NCBI RefSeq assembly: GCF_023242365.1
Contig: NZ_JALLIX010000016.1
Coordinates: 58,248 to 122,247 of the forward strand
Direction: 5' to 3'
From: Pseudomonas sp. MWU13-2100
GTDB taxonomy: Bacteria > Pseudomonadota > Gammaproteobacteria > Pseudomonadales > Pseudomonadaceae
DNA length: 64,000 nt
Shown: one piece after another, positions 9,298 to 18,870 of the stretch
How positions within the stretch are numbered: position 1 is the stretch's first letter
Layout of the letters: the number at the start of each line of letters is the position of its first letter
Notes under the pieces: model-generated
What the model was told of the DNA's origin: nothing
What the model saw: the letters and a program-made list of their open reading frames with translations, nothing else
The model's database searches: none
Made by a program: the position numbers and the translations under genes

Positions 9298-10605
9298 TTA
9301 CTCGGGCGAGTGGAAGCTCAGGCTGTAGTTCACGGCTTTGGCGCCCGGGTCGAGGATATCCAGGGCGATATGGATCGGTGTCTGTGGCGGCATTTCACCC
9401 TGTCCGGCAAGGTCGCCGCTCAGGTACTCGGCGGGTTTGAAGCGGCGGCTGGCGATCAGATGGCCGTTGAGGTCGGCGAAGCGCAACTCCAGCAGCGGGA
9501 AGGGCTGGGAGAACGGCGCGCGGTTGTAGATGATCGCATCCACCACCAGGGCGCCGGCGAAGTCCGGGTGGCTGCGCACGATCAGGTTGCTGCTCTTGAT
9601 CCTGGCGATATCGACTTTTGAGGGCACCTTGCAGCCGATTTCCGGGCACAGTTGCTGGAACCAGGGGCGGTACTGGTCCTGGCGCGCCAGTTCGTCAAAG
9701 TGGTAGCCGACGTATTGGCCGACCAGCGCGCCGGCGGCCAGCAGTACCAGCAGCAGCCAGAGCAGGCGTCGGCCCCAGGGCGAGCGACGGCGCTGCCAGT
9801 CGAGTTGAATCGGGTCGTCGACCAGGTCCAGCAGCACGTCGTCGTGCAGGCCGGGCTCGTTGCGTTCGCGCTTGGGCTTGGATTTTCTGCGCTCGTCTTC
9901 GACAGGCGCATCGTCGGCCTGCTCGGTGGCCGGTGGGGCATGGAAGGTGTCGTCTTCCAGCTCGTTGTGTTCAAGCTGCAGGCGCGGGACCGGCGGTTCG
10001 TCGTCGAGGTTGGCGAGGTCGAAGGACAGCGAAGGCTCGGTGCGCGCCGACTTGGCTTGTTCGACCTTCTTTTCCGGTGCCTTGGCCGGGGCCGTTTCGC
10101 CATCGTCGGCCGGGGCGGCGTCGAGGTGCTTGCCCGGCGGTTCGCTGAACAGGCTGTCGGGCCATTGCTCTTCTTCCGTGTCCGGGCCGTCGCGGCGGGC
10201 ACTGAGGGACTCGCCCTTGCCGCCGCGGTCCTGGCCGAACGCCTTGGTCGGCTGGATTTCCCTTTGTTCCAGGCGCGCCAGTTCTTCGTCCAGGTCGAGG
10301 CTGTCCAGGTCCAGCTCTTCGGCCGACCACTGCCGCTGGCTGATGGCCCGTGGCGGTTCTGGCGGCTCTGGAGGAGGGGGCGGCGGCGCGGGAGGTCCCG
10401 GCTTTGGTGTCGGTGCCGGCATGGCAGCCGCGGCAGCGCTCGCCGCTTCCCTGGCGGCGCGTTGTTCGAGCAGTTGTCGCGCAGCGTTGAACACCTGCAG
10501 GCAGGAGCCGCAACGAACCACTCCACGGGCCACGCTCAATTGAGCGTGACTGACGCGGAAACTGGTCTGGCAATGCGGGCACTGGGTGACGAAGCTGTCG
10601 GTCAT
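9298..10605 (-). CDS. Zinc-ribbon protein with C-terminal DUF3426 domain
   Basis: A 435-aa protein. The N-terminus is an MJ0042-type zinc ribbon with four cysteines (CPHC near residue 9, CGSC near residue 33). A long low-complexity linker rich in Pro, Glu and Asp follows (about 55-260). One transmembrane helix comes next (LLWLLLVLLAAGALVGQYVGY, about 275-297), then a DUF3426 domain with PSKVDIARIKSSN. This layout suggests an inner-membrane protein with a cytoplasmic zinc ribbon and a periplasmic domain. Its function is not known to me. It follows prmA on the minus strand after 30 bp and is probably cotranscribed. Confidence 0.85.
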   Translation of the reverse strand: MTDSFVTQCPHCQTSFRVSHAQLSVARGVVRCGSCLQVFNAARQLLEQRAAREAASAAAAAMPAPTPKPGPPAPPPPPPEPPEPPRAISQRQWSAEELDLDSLDLDEELARLEQREIQPTKAFGQDRGGKGESLSARRDGPDTEEEQWPDSLFSEPPGKHLDAAPADDGETAPAKAPEKKVEQAKSARTEPSLSFDLANLDDEPPVPRLQLEHNELEDDTFHAPPATEQADDAPVEDERRKSKPKRERNEPGLHDDVLLDLVDDPIQLDWQRRRSPWGRRLLWLLLVLLAAGALVGQYVGYHFDELARQDQYRPWFQQLCPEIGCKVPSKVDIARIKSSNLIVRSHPDFAGALVVDAIIYNRAPFSQPFPLLELRFADLNGHLIASRRFKPAEYLSGDLAGQGEMPPQTPIHIALDILDPGAKAVNYSLSFHSPE

Positions 10606-10635
10606 GCGGCGATCCGGTTCATGCAGGCGCCCATT

Positions 10636-11514
10636 CTAGCGCCGACGACCACTGATGCGCACCCAGCCATCGCGATCGGCAATCGGGTCGAGGTCGAAAT
10701 CCTGGGCATAAGCGGCAGCCACTTGCGCGCCCTGTTCGGCGAGGATCCCCGAGAGTGCCAGGCGACCGCCGGGCTTGACCAGCGTGGACAACTGCGGCGC
10801 CAGGGACACCAGCGGGCCGGCGAGGATATTGGCCACCAGCACGTCGGCCTGGACCTGCGGCAGGTCTTGCGGCAGGTACAGCGGGAACAGCGCCTCGGCG
10901 ATGTGGTTGCGCCCGGCGTTATCGCGGGAGGCTTCCAGGGCCTGGACGTCGATATCGGTGCCGACCGCTTCCCTGGCGCCCAGCAGCAGGGCGGCAATCG
11001 CCAGGATCCCCGAGCCGCAGCCGAAGTCCAGGACGCTGCAGTCCTTGAGGTCCTGGCCGTCGAGCCATTCCAGGCACAGGGCGGTGGTCGGGTGGGTGCC
11101 CGTGCCGAAGGCCAGGCCCGGGTCGAGCAGCAGGTTGACCGCTTCCGGTTCCGGCGCGGCGTGCCAGCTCGGGACGATCCACAGGCGGCGGCCGAAGCGC
11201 ATCGGCTCGAAGTTGTCCATCCAGCTGCGTTCCCAGTCCTGGTCCTCGATCACTTCGCTGTGGTGCTCGGGCAGTGGTGCGCCGGTCAGCAGTTCCAGGT
11301 GCGCGAGCACGCTGGCCGCCTCGGTACCGCCTTCGAACAGGGCCAGCAGGTGGGTGTGGGACCACAGCGGGGTGGTGTTGAGTTCCGGTTCGAAGATCGG
11401 CTGGTCCTCGGCATCCATGAAGGTGACCGAAACGGCGCCGACTTCGAGGAAGGCGTCTTCGTAGGTTTCGGCTTGTTCCGGGCTGATGGCCAGGCGTACT
11501 TGCAGCCAAGGCAT
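10636..11514 (-). CDS. prmA: Ribosomal protein L11 methyltransferase
   Basis: A 292-aa SAM-dependent enzyme that trimethylates ribosomal protein L11. The N-terminal substrate-recognition domain ([16 protein letters not shown]) precedes a class I methyltransferase fold with motif [13 protein letters not shown] near residue 163 and the [14 protein letters not shown] loop near residue 130 that is typical of PrmA. The ATG at 11514 was chosen because the 77 codons upstream cross the REP element and are not PrmA-like. The following DUF3426 gene starts 30 bp downstream. Confidence 0.96.
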   Translation of the reverse strand: MPWLQVRLAISPEQAETYEDAFLEVGAVSVTFMDAEDQPIFEPELNTTPLWSHTHLLALFEGGTEAASVLAHLELLTGAPLPEHHSEVIEDQDWERSWMDNFEPMRFGRRLWIVPSWHAAPEPEAVNLLLDPGLAFGTGTHPTTALCLEWLDGQDLKDCSVLDFGCGSGILAIAALLLGAREAVGTDIDVQALEASRDNAGRNHIAEALFPLYLPQDLPQVQADVLVANILAGPLVSLAPQLSTLVKPGGRLALSGILAEQGAQVAAAYAQDFDLDPIADRDGWVRISGRRR

Positions 11515-11653
11515 GGCGGGGCACCTTTGCAAAAATGGAGTGCGCAACCGCAAGGGCTGCGAGAAACGCGCAAGTCTACTTGAGCAGCGCCTTGGACGGT
11601 ATTCAAAAAAGCGAACCCGAGCCTGGCGCAATCCCCTGTAGGCGCGTGGCTTG

Positions 11654-11725
11654 GTGGGAGCAGAGCTTGCCCGCGAAGCTTTTGGCGATCTTGAGAGCGC
11701 CTTCGCGAGCAAGCTCTGCTCCCAC
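11654..11725. repeat. REP pair (family B) between accC and prmA
   Basis: Inverted copies of GTGGGAGCAGAGCTTGCCCGC and its near-complement (TTCGCGAGCAAGCTCTGCTCCCAC), making a long hairpin. This is a second REP family, distinct from the GCCGGCTTGCTGGCGAT family; it recurs at 45400, 48859 and 59095. Confidence 0.85.
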
Positions 11726-11734
11726 AAAGGCAGC

Positions 11735-11765
11735 AAAAACAACAAGGCCGCAATTAAGCGGCCTT
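11735..11765 (-). terminator. Rho-independent terminator after accC
   Basis: On the minus strand an 8-bp stem AAGGCCGC / GCGGCCTT with a short AT loop is followed by a T-rich run (GTTGTTTTT). It lies about 20 bp beyond the accC stop and ends the aroQ-accB-accC transcript. Confidence 0.85.
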
Positions 11766-11783
11766 GTCGATGGGATCACGCGC

Positions 11784-13142
11784 TCACTGGTTGGCGAGCT
11801 TGTGTTCCAGGTAGTGGATGTTCACACCACCCTTGCAGAAGCCTTCGTCGCGAACCAGGTCGCGGTGCAGCGGGATATTGGTCTTGATCCCGTCCACCAC
11901 GATTTCGTCCAGGGCGTTGCGCATGCGCGCCAGGGCTTCATCACGGTCCTTGCCGTAGGTGATCAGCTTGCCGATCAACGAGTCATAGTTCGGCGGTACC
12001 GCATAACCACTGTACAGGTGCGAATCGACGCGAACGCCATTGCCGCCCGGTGCGTGGAAGTGCTTGACGGTGCCCGGGCTCGGAATGAACTTCTTCGGGT
12101 CCTCGGCGTTGATCCGGCACTCCAGGGCGTGACCGCGGATCACCACGTCGTCCTGGGTGTAGGACAGCGGGTTGCCGGCGGCGATGCTGAGCATCTCCTT
12201 GACGATGTCGATGCCGGTGACCATTTCCGATACCGGGTGTTCCACCTGCACGCGAGTGTTCATCTCGATGAAGTAGAAGTTGCCGTTCTCGTAGAGGAAC
12301 TCGAAGGTGCCTGCGCCACGGTAGTTGATGTCGATGCACGCCTTGACGCAGCGGGCGAAGACTTCCTGGCGGGACTTTTCATCGATACCCGGGGCCGGTG
12401 CCTCTTCCAGTACCTTCTGGTGGCGACGCTGCAGCGAGCAGTCGCGGTCACCCAGGTGAATGGCGTGGCCCTGGCCGTCGGACAGCACCTGGACTTCCAC
12501 GTGACGCGGGTTGGTGAGGAATTTTTCCAGGTATACCATCGGGTTGCCGAACGCCGCGCCAGCTTCGGTGCGGGTCAGTTTGGCCGAGGAGATCAGGTCT
12601 TCTTCCTTGTGCACCACGCGCATGCCGCGACCACCACCGCCACCGGCGGCCTTGATGATCACCGGGTAGCCGACTTCACGGCCGATGCGCAGGGCTTCTT
12701 CCTCGTCTTCCGGCAGCGGGCCGTCGGAACCGGGAACGGTCGGTACGCCGGCCTTGATCATGGCGTGCTTGGCCGAAACCTTGTCGCCCATCAGGCGAAT
12801 GGTGTCGGCTTGCGGGCCAATGAAGGCGAAACCGGATTTCTCGACCTGTTCGGCGAAGTCGGCGTTTTCCGCGAGGAAGCCGTAGCCCGGGTGGATCGCC
12901 GTGGCGCCGGTCACTTCCGCGGCCGCGATGATGGCCGGGATGTGCAGGTAGGACTGGGCGGCAGGCGCCGGGCCGATGCACACGGACTCGTCCGCCAGGC
13001 CCAGGTGCATCAGCTCCTTGTCGGCCTTGGAGTAGACGGCGACGGTCTTGATCCCCAGTTCCTTGCACGCGCGCAGGATCCGCAGTGCAATTTCACCGCG
13101 GTTGGCGATCAGGACTTTTTCCAACTTCGCAGGATTCGACAT
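11784..13142 (-). CDS. accC: Acetyl-CoA carboxylase, biotin carboxylase subunit
   Basis: A 452-aa ATP-grasp enzyme that carboxylates the biotin carried by AccB, the first half of malonyl-CoA formation for fatty-acid synthesis. Motifs: [14 protein letters not shown] at the N-terminus, [11 protein letters not shown] near 80, the glycine-rich ATP loop [10 protein letters not shown] near 165, and [13 protein letters not shown] near 285 with the catalytic Glu/Asn/Arg. The ATG at 13142 gives [17 protein letters not shown]; the gene lies 17 bp downstream of accB in an aroQ-accB-accC operon and ends at a clear terminator. Confidence 0.98.
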   Translation of the reverse strand: MSNPAKLEKVLIANRGEIALRILRACKELGIKTVAVYSKADKELMHLGLADESVCIGPAPAAQSYLHIPAIIAAAEVTGATAIHPGYGFLAENADFAEQVEKSGFAFIGPQADTIRLMGDKVSAKHAMIKAGVPTVPGSDGPLPEDEEEALRIGREVGYPVIIKAAGGGGGRGMRVVHKEEDLISSAKLTRTEAGAAFGNPMVYLEKFLTNPRHVEVQVLSDGQGHAIHLGDRDCSLQRRHQKVLEEAPAPGIDEKSRQEVFARCVKACIDINYRGAGTFEFLYENGNFYFIEMNTRVQVEHPVSEMVTGIDIVKEMLSIAAGNPLSYTQDDVVIRGHALECRINAEDPKKFIPSPGTVKHFHAPGGNGVRVDSHLYSGYAVPPNYDSLIGKLITYGKDRDEALARMRNALDEIVVDGIKTNIPLHRDLVRDEGFCKGGVNIHYLEHKLANQ

Positions 13143-13159
13143 CGTTGGCTCTCCGCGCT

Positions 13160-13618
13160 TCAAACGATGGTGAACAGCGGTTGGTCGTACTCAACCGGCT
13201 GGCCGTCTTCGACGAGGATGGATTCGATCACACCGCTGGTTTCAGCTTCGATGTGGTTCATCATCTTCATGGCTTCGACGATGCACAGGGTGTCGCCTTT
13301 CTTCACGCTCTGGCCGACTTCGACAAACGACGGGGCGGCAGGCGAGGATTTGCGATAGAAGGTGCCGACCATCGGCGAACGGGCTACGGTGCCGTTCAGC
13401 GCCGGGGCGGCAGCGGCGACCGGAGCGGCGGCCACTGGGGCTGCGGCCGGAGCGGCGGCGACCGGGGCGGGCATCGGTGCCGGCGCGTAGTACTGCTGCG
13501 CCGGGGTCTTGCTGTGGCGGCTGATGCGTACGGACTCTTCGCCTTCTTTGATCTCGAGCTCGTCGATACCGGATTCTTCCAGCAATTCGATCAGTTTCTT
13601 AACTTTACGGATATCCAT
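13160..13618 (-). CDS. accB: Acetyl-CoA carboxylase, biotin carboxyl carrier protein
   Basis: A 152-aa protein with an N-terminal AccB domain ([20 protein letters not shown]), an Ala/Pro-rich flexible linker (about 45-72) and a C-terminal biotinyl domain. The biotin attachment motif EAMKMMN is near residue 118; its first Lys is the biotinylated residue. The domain works as a swinging carrier between AccC and the AccAD transferase. It is cotranscribed with accC (17 bp gap) and probably aroQ (24 bp gap upstream). Confidence 0.97.
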   Translation of the reverse strand: MDIRKVKKLIELLEESGIDELEIKEGEESVRISRHSKTPAQQYYAPAPMPAPVAAAPAAAPVAAAPVAAAAPALNGTVARSPMVGTFYRKSSPAAPSFVEVGQSVKKGDTLCIVEAMKMMNHIEAETSGVIESILVEDGQPVEYDQPLFTIV

Positions 13619-13642
13619 TAATCGTCAACTCCCAAGGGTCGG

Positions 13643-14098
13643 TCAGGGGTGTTTAGCCTGTGATTCAAGCTGTTCCAGGGCGGCCTCCAGGGCCAGTCGG
13701 TAACCGCTGGCGCCAAGGCCGCAGATCACTCCCACAGCGACATCTGAGAAGTAGGAGTGATGGCGGAAAGGTTCGCGTTTGTGCACGTTCGACAAATGCA
13801 CTTCGATGAATGGGATGCTCACCGCCAGCAGCGCGTCACGTAATGCGACACTTGTATGCGTAAAAGCCGCCGGATTGATCAGTATGAAGTCCACGCCTTC
13901 GCCACGGGCTGCGTGGATCCGGTCGATCAGTTCGTACTCGGCGTTGCTTTGCAGGTACAGCAGATGGTGCCCGGCCTCGCGGGCCCGACGCTCGAGGTCC
14001 TGGTTGATCTCGGTCAGCGTTACCGCGCCGTAGACGCCCGGCTCGCGGGTGCCGAGCAGGTTCAGGTTGGGTCCGTGCAGAACCAGTAGGGTCGCCAT
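13643..14098 (-). CDS. aroQ: Type II 3-dehydroquinate dehydratase
   Basis: A 151-aa type II dehydroquinase of the shikimate pathway, which forms a dodecamer in the family. Motifs: [16 protein letters not shown] at residues 4-19 with the catalytic Tyr at VYG shortly after, [15 protein letters not shown] near 76-90, and [16 protein letters not shown] near 102. The ATG at 14098 is preceded by AAGGAAC at good ribosome-binding spacing, so it is preferred over an in-frame ATG seven codons upstream. It is the first gene of the aroQ-accB-accC operon. Confidence 0.97.
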   Translation of the reverse strand: MATLLVLHGPNLNLLGTREPGVYGAVTLTEINQDLERRAREAGHHLLYLQSNAEYELIDRIHAARGEGVDFILINPAAFTHTSVALRDALLAVSIPFIEVHLSNVHKREPFRHHSYFSDVAVGVICGLGASGYRLALEAALEQLESQAKHP

Positions 14099-14319
14099 CG
14101 GTTGTTCCTTGTTATTCATGTGCAGTTGTCGGTGCGGGCCGACTATGCCGGAAAGCTTTCATGACTGTCCAGTTCTCTGCAATAGCCAGCACGATAACCG
14201 ATGTTGACGCAAAATTTGTGACCATGGCCTTGGATCCGGTCACCTGGTACCTCCTGGAAACCAGAGCCTGCGCCGTCATCCACAAAAGCGCGGGGGCGCC
14301 CTGACCGCCACTCGCTCAA

Positions 14320-14709
14320 TCACCGCCGAGGAGTTGCGCGCAAATAGATATTCACGGGTGTGTAGTCGATACCATTGGCATGTCGATAGAGTGTATGGCT
14401 GTGATAGTCGTAGACTTCTTTATCAACCAATACGGTAATCGTCGAGTCTTGGATGTCGACGGTTATTGAGTCATCCCGTGTGACGAGGAATGCGGTCGCG
14501 GCTTTCAGCTCGGACAGGATATTGCTACCGGCTGCTAGTGTCCGATACACGTAATACCGATAGCTGAAAGGAGCCGTCGCTCCGCCACGTTCATCCTTTA
14601 CTCCGTAAATAGGGCCTTGCCCCCACCCAGTGCCAAATTCTTCGCTGGTTGTTCCTGCCCGGCTCTGGGCAAAACCTGCTGCTCGTAAAAGAACGCCTTC
14701 GCTGATGAG
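14320..14709 (-). pseudogene. Low-GC ORF remnant of unknown family between gcbA and aroQ
   Basis: An open frame of 129 codons that begins right after a stop codon at 14710-14712 and has no ATG; the only conventional start is a GTG at 14550, which would leave 76 aa. Residues before that GTG read like normal protein (GTGWGQGPIYG, GGATAPFSYRYYV), which suggests the C-terminal part of a longer gene whose 5' end is lost. Base composition looks clearly lower in GC than the flanking gcbA and aroQ. I do not recognise the family. It lies 14 bp downstream of the gcbA stop. A real gene with an unusual start is the alternative. Confidence 0.45.
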
Positions 14710-14723
14710 TTATTTCTGTTTTG

Positions 14724-16385
14724 TTACAGGGTCATGACTGAGTCGGTGGAATCCGATGAAAAGCCGGCACTTTGCCTTGCCGCTTGCACGCGGTTGCGTC
14801 CGGCATGTTTGGCGCGATAGAGGGCTTCGTCGGCCTGGCTGGCCATCATCAGGCTGTCGGAATCGGCCTGCAGTTCCACCACCCCGGCGCTGAAGGTGCA
14901 CCACAGATCCTGGGGTTGCGCCGGGTAGTGGATTTCGGCAAAGCGCTGGCGAATTTCATCCAGCACGTTATAGGCCGACTCGATATCGGTGTCGGGCATG
15001 ACGATGGCGAACTCTTCGCCGCCATAACGCCCGATAAAGTCGGTCTTGCGCAGGCGTTGTTTGAGAAACAGCGCCAGACTCTTGATCACCCGGTCGCCCA
15101 TGGGGTGGCCGTGGCTGTCGTTGACCCGCTTGAAGTGATCGATATCGAGCATCGCGAAGCTCAGCGACTTGCATTCGCGACGGGCGCGGAAGCTGCAGTC
15201 TTCGAGCAGTTGCAGGATATGGGTGTGGTTGTACAGGCCGGTGAGGCTGTCGCGGACCATCCGCGCCTTGAGGTGGCGGGCGCGGGAGGCGCGGTTGCGC
15301 ACGGTGGTGATCAGGTGGCGAGGCTTGATCGGCTTGGTCAGGAAGTCGTCGCCGCCCTCGCTCATGGCGTCGAGCTGCTTGTCCAGGTCGTCTTCGGCCG
15401 ACAGGTAGATGATCGGCACGCTGACATAACGGTCGTTGTGGCGGATCACCTTGGCCAGTTCCGTGCCGGTGCAGGCCGGCATGTACATGTCGAGGATGAT
15501 CAGATCGGGCTGGAAATCCGCCAGTTCGGCCATGGCCTGGATCGGGTCGATCAAGGTCCGGGTGACGATCCCGGCGCTGTTGAGCAGGCGTTCGGTGTGC
15601 AGCGCCTGGGCCCGCGAGTCGTCGATGATCAGCACCTTGTACGGATCGTATTGGGCGACGCAGGTGAGGATTTCGATCTTCTCCAGCAGGCTGGAGGCTT
15701 CCAGGGTCCCGGTGAGGAACTCCTGGCCGCCCGCGCGCACGGCGGCCAGGCGGGTCGGGGTGTCGGTTTCGTGGAGGCTGAAGAACAGCAGCGGCAGTTT
15801 GTGTTCCAGGCCCAACTGCGCTTCGGCGGCCAGGTGCAGGCCCATGCCGGCGCCACTGAAGTCGACGTCCATGATAATCGCCGAAGGCAGGCGCTCGGCC
15901 ATTGACGAGCGGAACGCCGCGACACTGTCCAGCGACTGGGCGCTGAGGCCGAAGAATTCCAGCTGCTTGGCCAGGCGCTCGGCGCGATCGTGGTCTTGCA
16001 GCATCACGTAGACCGGCTTGCGCAGCGGCGGCAGCAAGGTGTGTTCGAGCTGGTCGCCGTGGCGCAGGCCGGTGCGCGACAGGCGCTGCATGAGGCGATT
16101 GAGTTCGGTGATCAGGCCGCTGCTCAGGCGCCCGCGGTTGGCCTCGACCTGTTCCAGGGAGTGGCTGATGTGGCGGGCCAGCAGGCTGTGTTCGGGTTGT
16201 TCGAAACGTTCGGCGAAGCGCAGCAGGCGCAGGTTGGCTTCGCTCAGTTCGGACATGTCGGCGATCGACCATTCGCTGCGTTGCAGGCGTTGCCAGATCT
16301 CGAGGATTTGCCGGGCCTGATGAATGACCCGCTGGGCAAAGTGCTGCTTGAGGCGCTCGCGGCTGGGGTCTTCTGGCTCGGTCAT
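14724..16385 (-). CDS. gcbA: Diguanylate cyclase response regulator, GcbA/AdcA type
   Basis: A 553-aa protein. A helical N-terminal region (about 1-125) is followed by a degenerate receiver (about 130-245), a second receiver (KVLIIDDSRAQ ... LIILDMYMPACTG, phospho-Asp near 295) and a GGDEF domain with the active site GGEEF near residue 465. An RxxD inhibitory site (RKTD) lies just before it. It should make cyclic di-GMP and be feedback inhibited. GcbA in P. fluorescens promotes surface attachment, and AdcA is the P. aeruginosa homologue. Assignment rests on architecture and on the conserved position near aroQ and the DUF2333 gene. Confidence 0.88.
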   Translation of the reverse strand: MTEPEDPSRERLKQHFAQRVIHQARQILEIWQRLQRSEWSIADMSELSEANLRLLRFAERFEQPEHSLLARHISHSLEQVEANRGRLSSGLITELNRLMQRLSRTGLRHGDQLEHTLLPPLRKPVYVMLQDHDRAERLAKQLEFFGLSAQSLDSVAAFRSSMAERLPSAIIMDVDFSGAGMGLHLAAEAQLGLEHKLPLLFFSLHETDTPTRLAAVRAGGQEFLTGTLEASSLLEKIEILTCVAQYDPYKVLIIDDSRAQALHTERLLNSAGIVTRTLIDPIQAMAELADFQPDLIILDMYMPACTGTELAKVIRHNDRYVSVPIIYLSAEDDLDKQLDAMSEGGDDFLTKPIKPRHLITTVRNRASRARHLKARMVRDSLTGLYNHTHILQLLEDCSFRARRECKSLSFAMLDIDHFKRVNDSHGHPMGDRVIKSLALFLKQRLRKTDFIGRYGGEEFAIVMPDTDIESAYNVLDEIRQRFAEIHYPAQPQDLWCTFSAGVVELQADSDSLMMASQADEALYRAKHAGRNRVQAARQSAGFSSDSTDSVMTL

Positions 16386-16690
16386 GTCCTGACTACTAGT
16401 TAGGGGAACGGCTGGGATCGACTGGTGGCTCTATGCTAGCAGCTCTTTTCGTCAATAGCGGTGTCATCCGTCAATTAACCTGATTCATTTGATGACCCAT
16501 GGGTTTCGCTGTATTGGATCTCACAACAAGACCGCAGAGGTCGTATCGAGGAGGCGTCCTGCCGGGGCTTGATTTATAGTGCTCGCACGGATGGCAACGC
16601 TGCCGTGCCCTTGACCTTGCGCAATGACAGGAAAGGCACGATGGAGCAGGGTTGTGGTCGAACCGATGAATTCAGGAAAAGGATAGAGCC
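16386..16690. other. Intergenic gap between gcbA and the DUF2333 gene
   Basis: 305 bp separating divergent genes. It must carry promoters for both. A TTTATAGTGCTCG stretch near 16572-16584 could be a -10 region for the plus-strand operon, but no convincing -35 stands at the right distance. A ribosome-binding AAAGGATAG lies just before the DUF2333 start. Nothing else recognised. Confidence 0.5.
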
Positions 16691-17758
16691 ATGCTGGACT
16701 GGAAAAAACGCCAAGACAGCGCGCCGGAGCGCGCCGCCGAACCCAAGTCGGCGACCCGCGGTTATTTTCGCGGGATGCTGTTCAGTCGTGCACTGGCGAC
16801 CCTGGTGGGCTTGTACCTGCTGACCACGATTCTCATCGGTTGGTACTGGAGCCAGGAGCCGGCGCTGTTTCCGGTGCAGCAGAATGCACAGCTGGCCGCC
16901 GAGAAAGAAGGTCGCAAGATGGTGGTGGGCTACACCACGGTGGAAACCCTCAAGAGCGTGGCCGGTACCTTGCTCAACAAGCCGGGCGGCTACCTGTCCA
17001 ATGATCGCTTTCCGCCAGGTGTCTGGCTGGACAATATTCCCAGCTGGGAATATGGCGTGCTGGTCCAGGTCCGCGACCTGACCCGCGCCTTGCGCAAGGA
17101 CTTCGCTCGTTCCCAGTCGCAATCGGCTGAAGATGCCGACCTGGCCAAGGCCGAGCCGCGCTTCAACTTCGACAACAAGAGCTGGATGCTGCCGTCCAGC
17201 GAATCGGAGTACCAGGAGGGGATCAACTCCCTGAGCCGTTATCAGGCCCGGTTGTCCGACCCGAACCAGAACAACGCGCTGTTCTATGCCCGCGCCGACA
17301 ACCTGAACAACTGGCTCGGCGATGTCGCGACCCGTCTCGGCTCGCTGTCCCAGCGCCTGTCGGCCAGTGTCGGGCGGGTCAAGCTCAACACCGCACTGAA
17401 AACCGAAAGCGTGATCCCGGGACAGGTGCCCCAGGTTGACGAGGAAATCGTCGAAACCCCATGGTTGCAGATCGACAACGTGTTCTATGAGGCGCGTGGC
17501 CAGGCTTGGGCGCTGTCGCACCTGCTGCGGGCCGTCGAGGTTGACTTCGCCGACGTCCTGGCGAAGAAGAACGCCACGGTCAGCGTGCGTCAGATCATTC
17601 GTGAACTGGAGGCCTCCCAGCAGCCGGTCTGGAGTCCGATGATCCTCAATGGCAGCGGCTTCGGCATTTTGGCGAACCACTCGCTGGTGATGGCCAACTA
17701 TATTTCCCGGGCCAACGCGGCGGTGATCGATTTGCGCCAACTGCTGAACCAGGGTTGA
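16691..17758 (+). CDS. DUF2333 family membrane-anchored protein
   Basis: A 355-aa protein with one N-terminal transmembrane helix (LATLVGLYLLTTILIGWYW, about residues 36-54) and a large domain that should lie in the periplasm. The sequence belongs to the DUF2333 family, recognised from the MVVGYTTVETLKSV and PGGYLSNDRFPPGVWLDN stretches. The function is unknown. It starts an apparent operon with the NUDIX gene only 3 bp downstream. In P. aeruginosa the homologue occupies the same place between gcbA and a NUDIX gene. Confidence 0.85.
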   Translation: MLDWKKRQDSAPERAAEPKSATRGYFRGMLFSRALATLVGLYLLTTILIGWYWSQEPALFPVQQNAQLAAEKEGRKMVVGYTTVETLKSVAGTLLNKPGGYLSNDRFPPGVWLDNIPSWEYGVLVQVRDLTRALRKDFARSQSQSAEDADLAKAEPRFNFDNKSWMLPSSESEYQEGINSLSRYQARLSDPNQNNALFYARADNLNNWLGDVATRLGSLSQRLSASVGRVKLNTALKTESVIPGQVPQVDEEIVETPWLQIDNVFYEARGQAWALSHLLRAVEVDFADVLAKKNATVSVRQIIRELEASQQPVWSPMILNGSGFGILANHSLVMANYISRANAAVIDLRQLLNQG

Positions 17759-17761
17759 ACC

Positions 17762-18289
17762 ATGGACAATGCTTCGAAGGAGGCCCGGCACCGCGCTGCT
17801 TCCGATGCCGAACAGATCGCCTGGGTCGACGCCGATGACCAACTGCTTGGTGCCCTGGCCCGAATCGAGTTGCGCGAGCGCGGCCTGATCGGGCGCGGCA
17901 CCTATATCCTGCTGTTCAACTCCGCCGGTGAGCTGTGCGTGCACCGGCGGACCTTGAGCAAGGCCATCTACCCGGGTTACTGGGATGTGGCCGCCGGCGG
18001 CATGGTCCAGGCTGACGAAAGTTATGCCGAGTCCGCCGCCCGCGAGCTGGAAGAGGAGTTGGGGGTCAGTGGCGTGCCGCTGACCGAACACGAGCATTTT
18101 TTCTTCGATCAGCCGGGCAACCGGCTCTGGTGCGCGGTGTTCAGCGCGGTCTGGGACGGGCCGCTGCGGCTGCAGCCGGAAGAGGTCCTCGAGGCGCATT
18201 TTGTCGCGGTTGACCAGGCGCTTCGCGAAACCCTTGAAAAGCCCTATTGCCCGGACTCCCTGGCAGCCTTGAAACGTTATCTGCAATAA
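17762..18289 (+). CDS. NUDIX hydrolase, YfcD-like
   Basis: A 175-aa protein with an intact NUDIX box beginning GGMVQADESYAESAARE near residue 79 and continuing through LEEELG; the metal-binding RExxEE core is complete. The C-terminal LEAHFVAVDQAL segment is typical of the YfcD subgroup. Members hydrolyse nucleoside-diphosphate-linked compounds; the substrate of this one cannot be read from sequence. It starts 3 bp after the DUF2333 stop, so the two are probably cotranscribed and coupled. Confidence 0.85.
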   Translation: MDNASKEARHRAASDAEQIAWVDADDQLLGALARIELRERGLIGRGTYILLFNSAGELCVHRRTLSKAIYPGYWDVAAGGMVQADESYAESAARELEEELGVSGVPLTEHEHFFFDQPGNRLWCAVFSAVWDGPLRLQPEEVLEAHFVAVDQALRETLEKPYCPDSLAALKRYLQ

Positions 18290-18494
18290 GACCGCGGCGA
18301 CGTCGCAAAAGCTTCATCAATTGGCGCTGTTTGGCTATTGGGCCGGGGGCTTTTTGCCGTTACACTGCGCGACTTTCAAAGCTGCGGCGGCGTTGCCCGC
18401 CGCAGTTGCGCTGCCCCTGCCTGAGTGGGGCTTCGCGGTCGCAGGCCCCTCCCGGGGGTGTGACCAGTCTTTAGTCCTCCCAAGAGGATTGCCG

Positions 18495-18866
18495 GTGGCC
18501 AAAAAAGCCGCATCCTTCGCCGCCCTCGGTGGCCTGGTGTTTTCCACCGACGCAGGTCGACATTGTCCGGACTGTAGCCAGCCGGTGGCTGCCTGTATCT
18601 GCAAACAAAGTGTGCTCCCGGCCGGTGACGGCATTGCCCGCGTGCGTCGCGAAAGCAAGGGCCGTGGCGGCAAGACGGTGACCACCATCACTGGCGTGCC
18701 CTTGGCCGAAGACGCCCTCAAGGACCTGGCGACCGCGTTGAAGAAACGCTGTGGGACCGGTGGTGCCTTGAAGGACGGCGTGATCGAGATCCAGGGCGAT
18801 CACGTCGAGTTGCTGCTGGCCGAGCTGGAAAAACACGGTTTCAAGGCGAAGAAGTCCGGCGGCTAG
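18495..18866 (+). CDS. SUI1/eIF1-like translation factor
   Basis: A 123-aa protein with a C-terminal SUI1 domain (GRGGKTVTTITGVP, then ALKKRCGTGGALKDG and IEIQGDH), the fold of eukaryotic eIF1 and bacterial YciH. Four cysteines in the N-terminal third (CPDC and CICK) look like a small metal-binding site. YciH-type proteins can affect initiation fidelity, but the bacterial role is poorly defined. The start is a GTG at 18495, since AGAGG lies at good spacing and the alignment-like start VAKKAASFAALGGLV begins there. The 205-bp leader upstream has several GC-rich hairpins. Confidence 0.85.
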   Translation: MAKKAASFAALGGLVFSTDAGRHCPDCSQPVAACICKQSVLPAGDGIARVRRESKGRGGKTVTTITGVPLAEDALKDLATALKKRCGTGGALKDGVIEIQGDHVELLLAELEKHGFKAKKSGG

Positions 18867-18870
18867 CAGC

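Noticed and set aside
14161..14304. 47-aa plus-strand ORF between the low-GC remnant and aroQ
   Set aside because: Only a weak GGAAAG upstream, no recognisable domain, and the region is expected to hold the aroQ-accBC promoter on the other strand. Not enough to call a gene.
16574..18286. 570-codon minus-strand frame opposite the DUF2333 and NUDIX genes
   Set aside because: It spans two recognised plus-strand genes and has no domain of its own.
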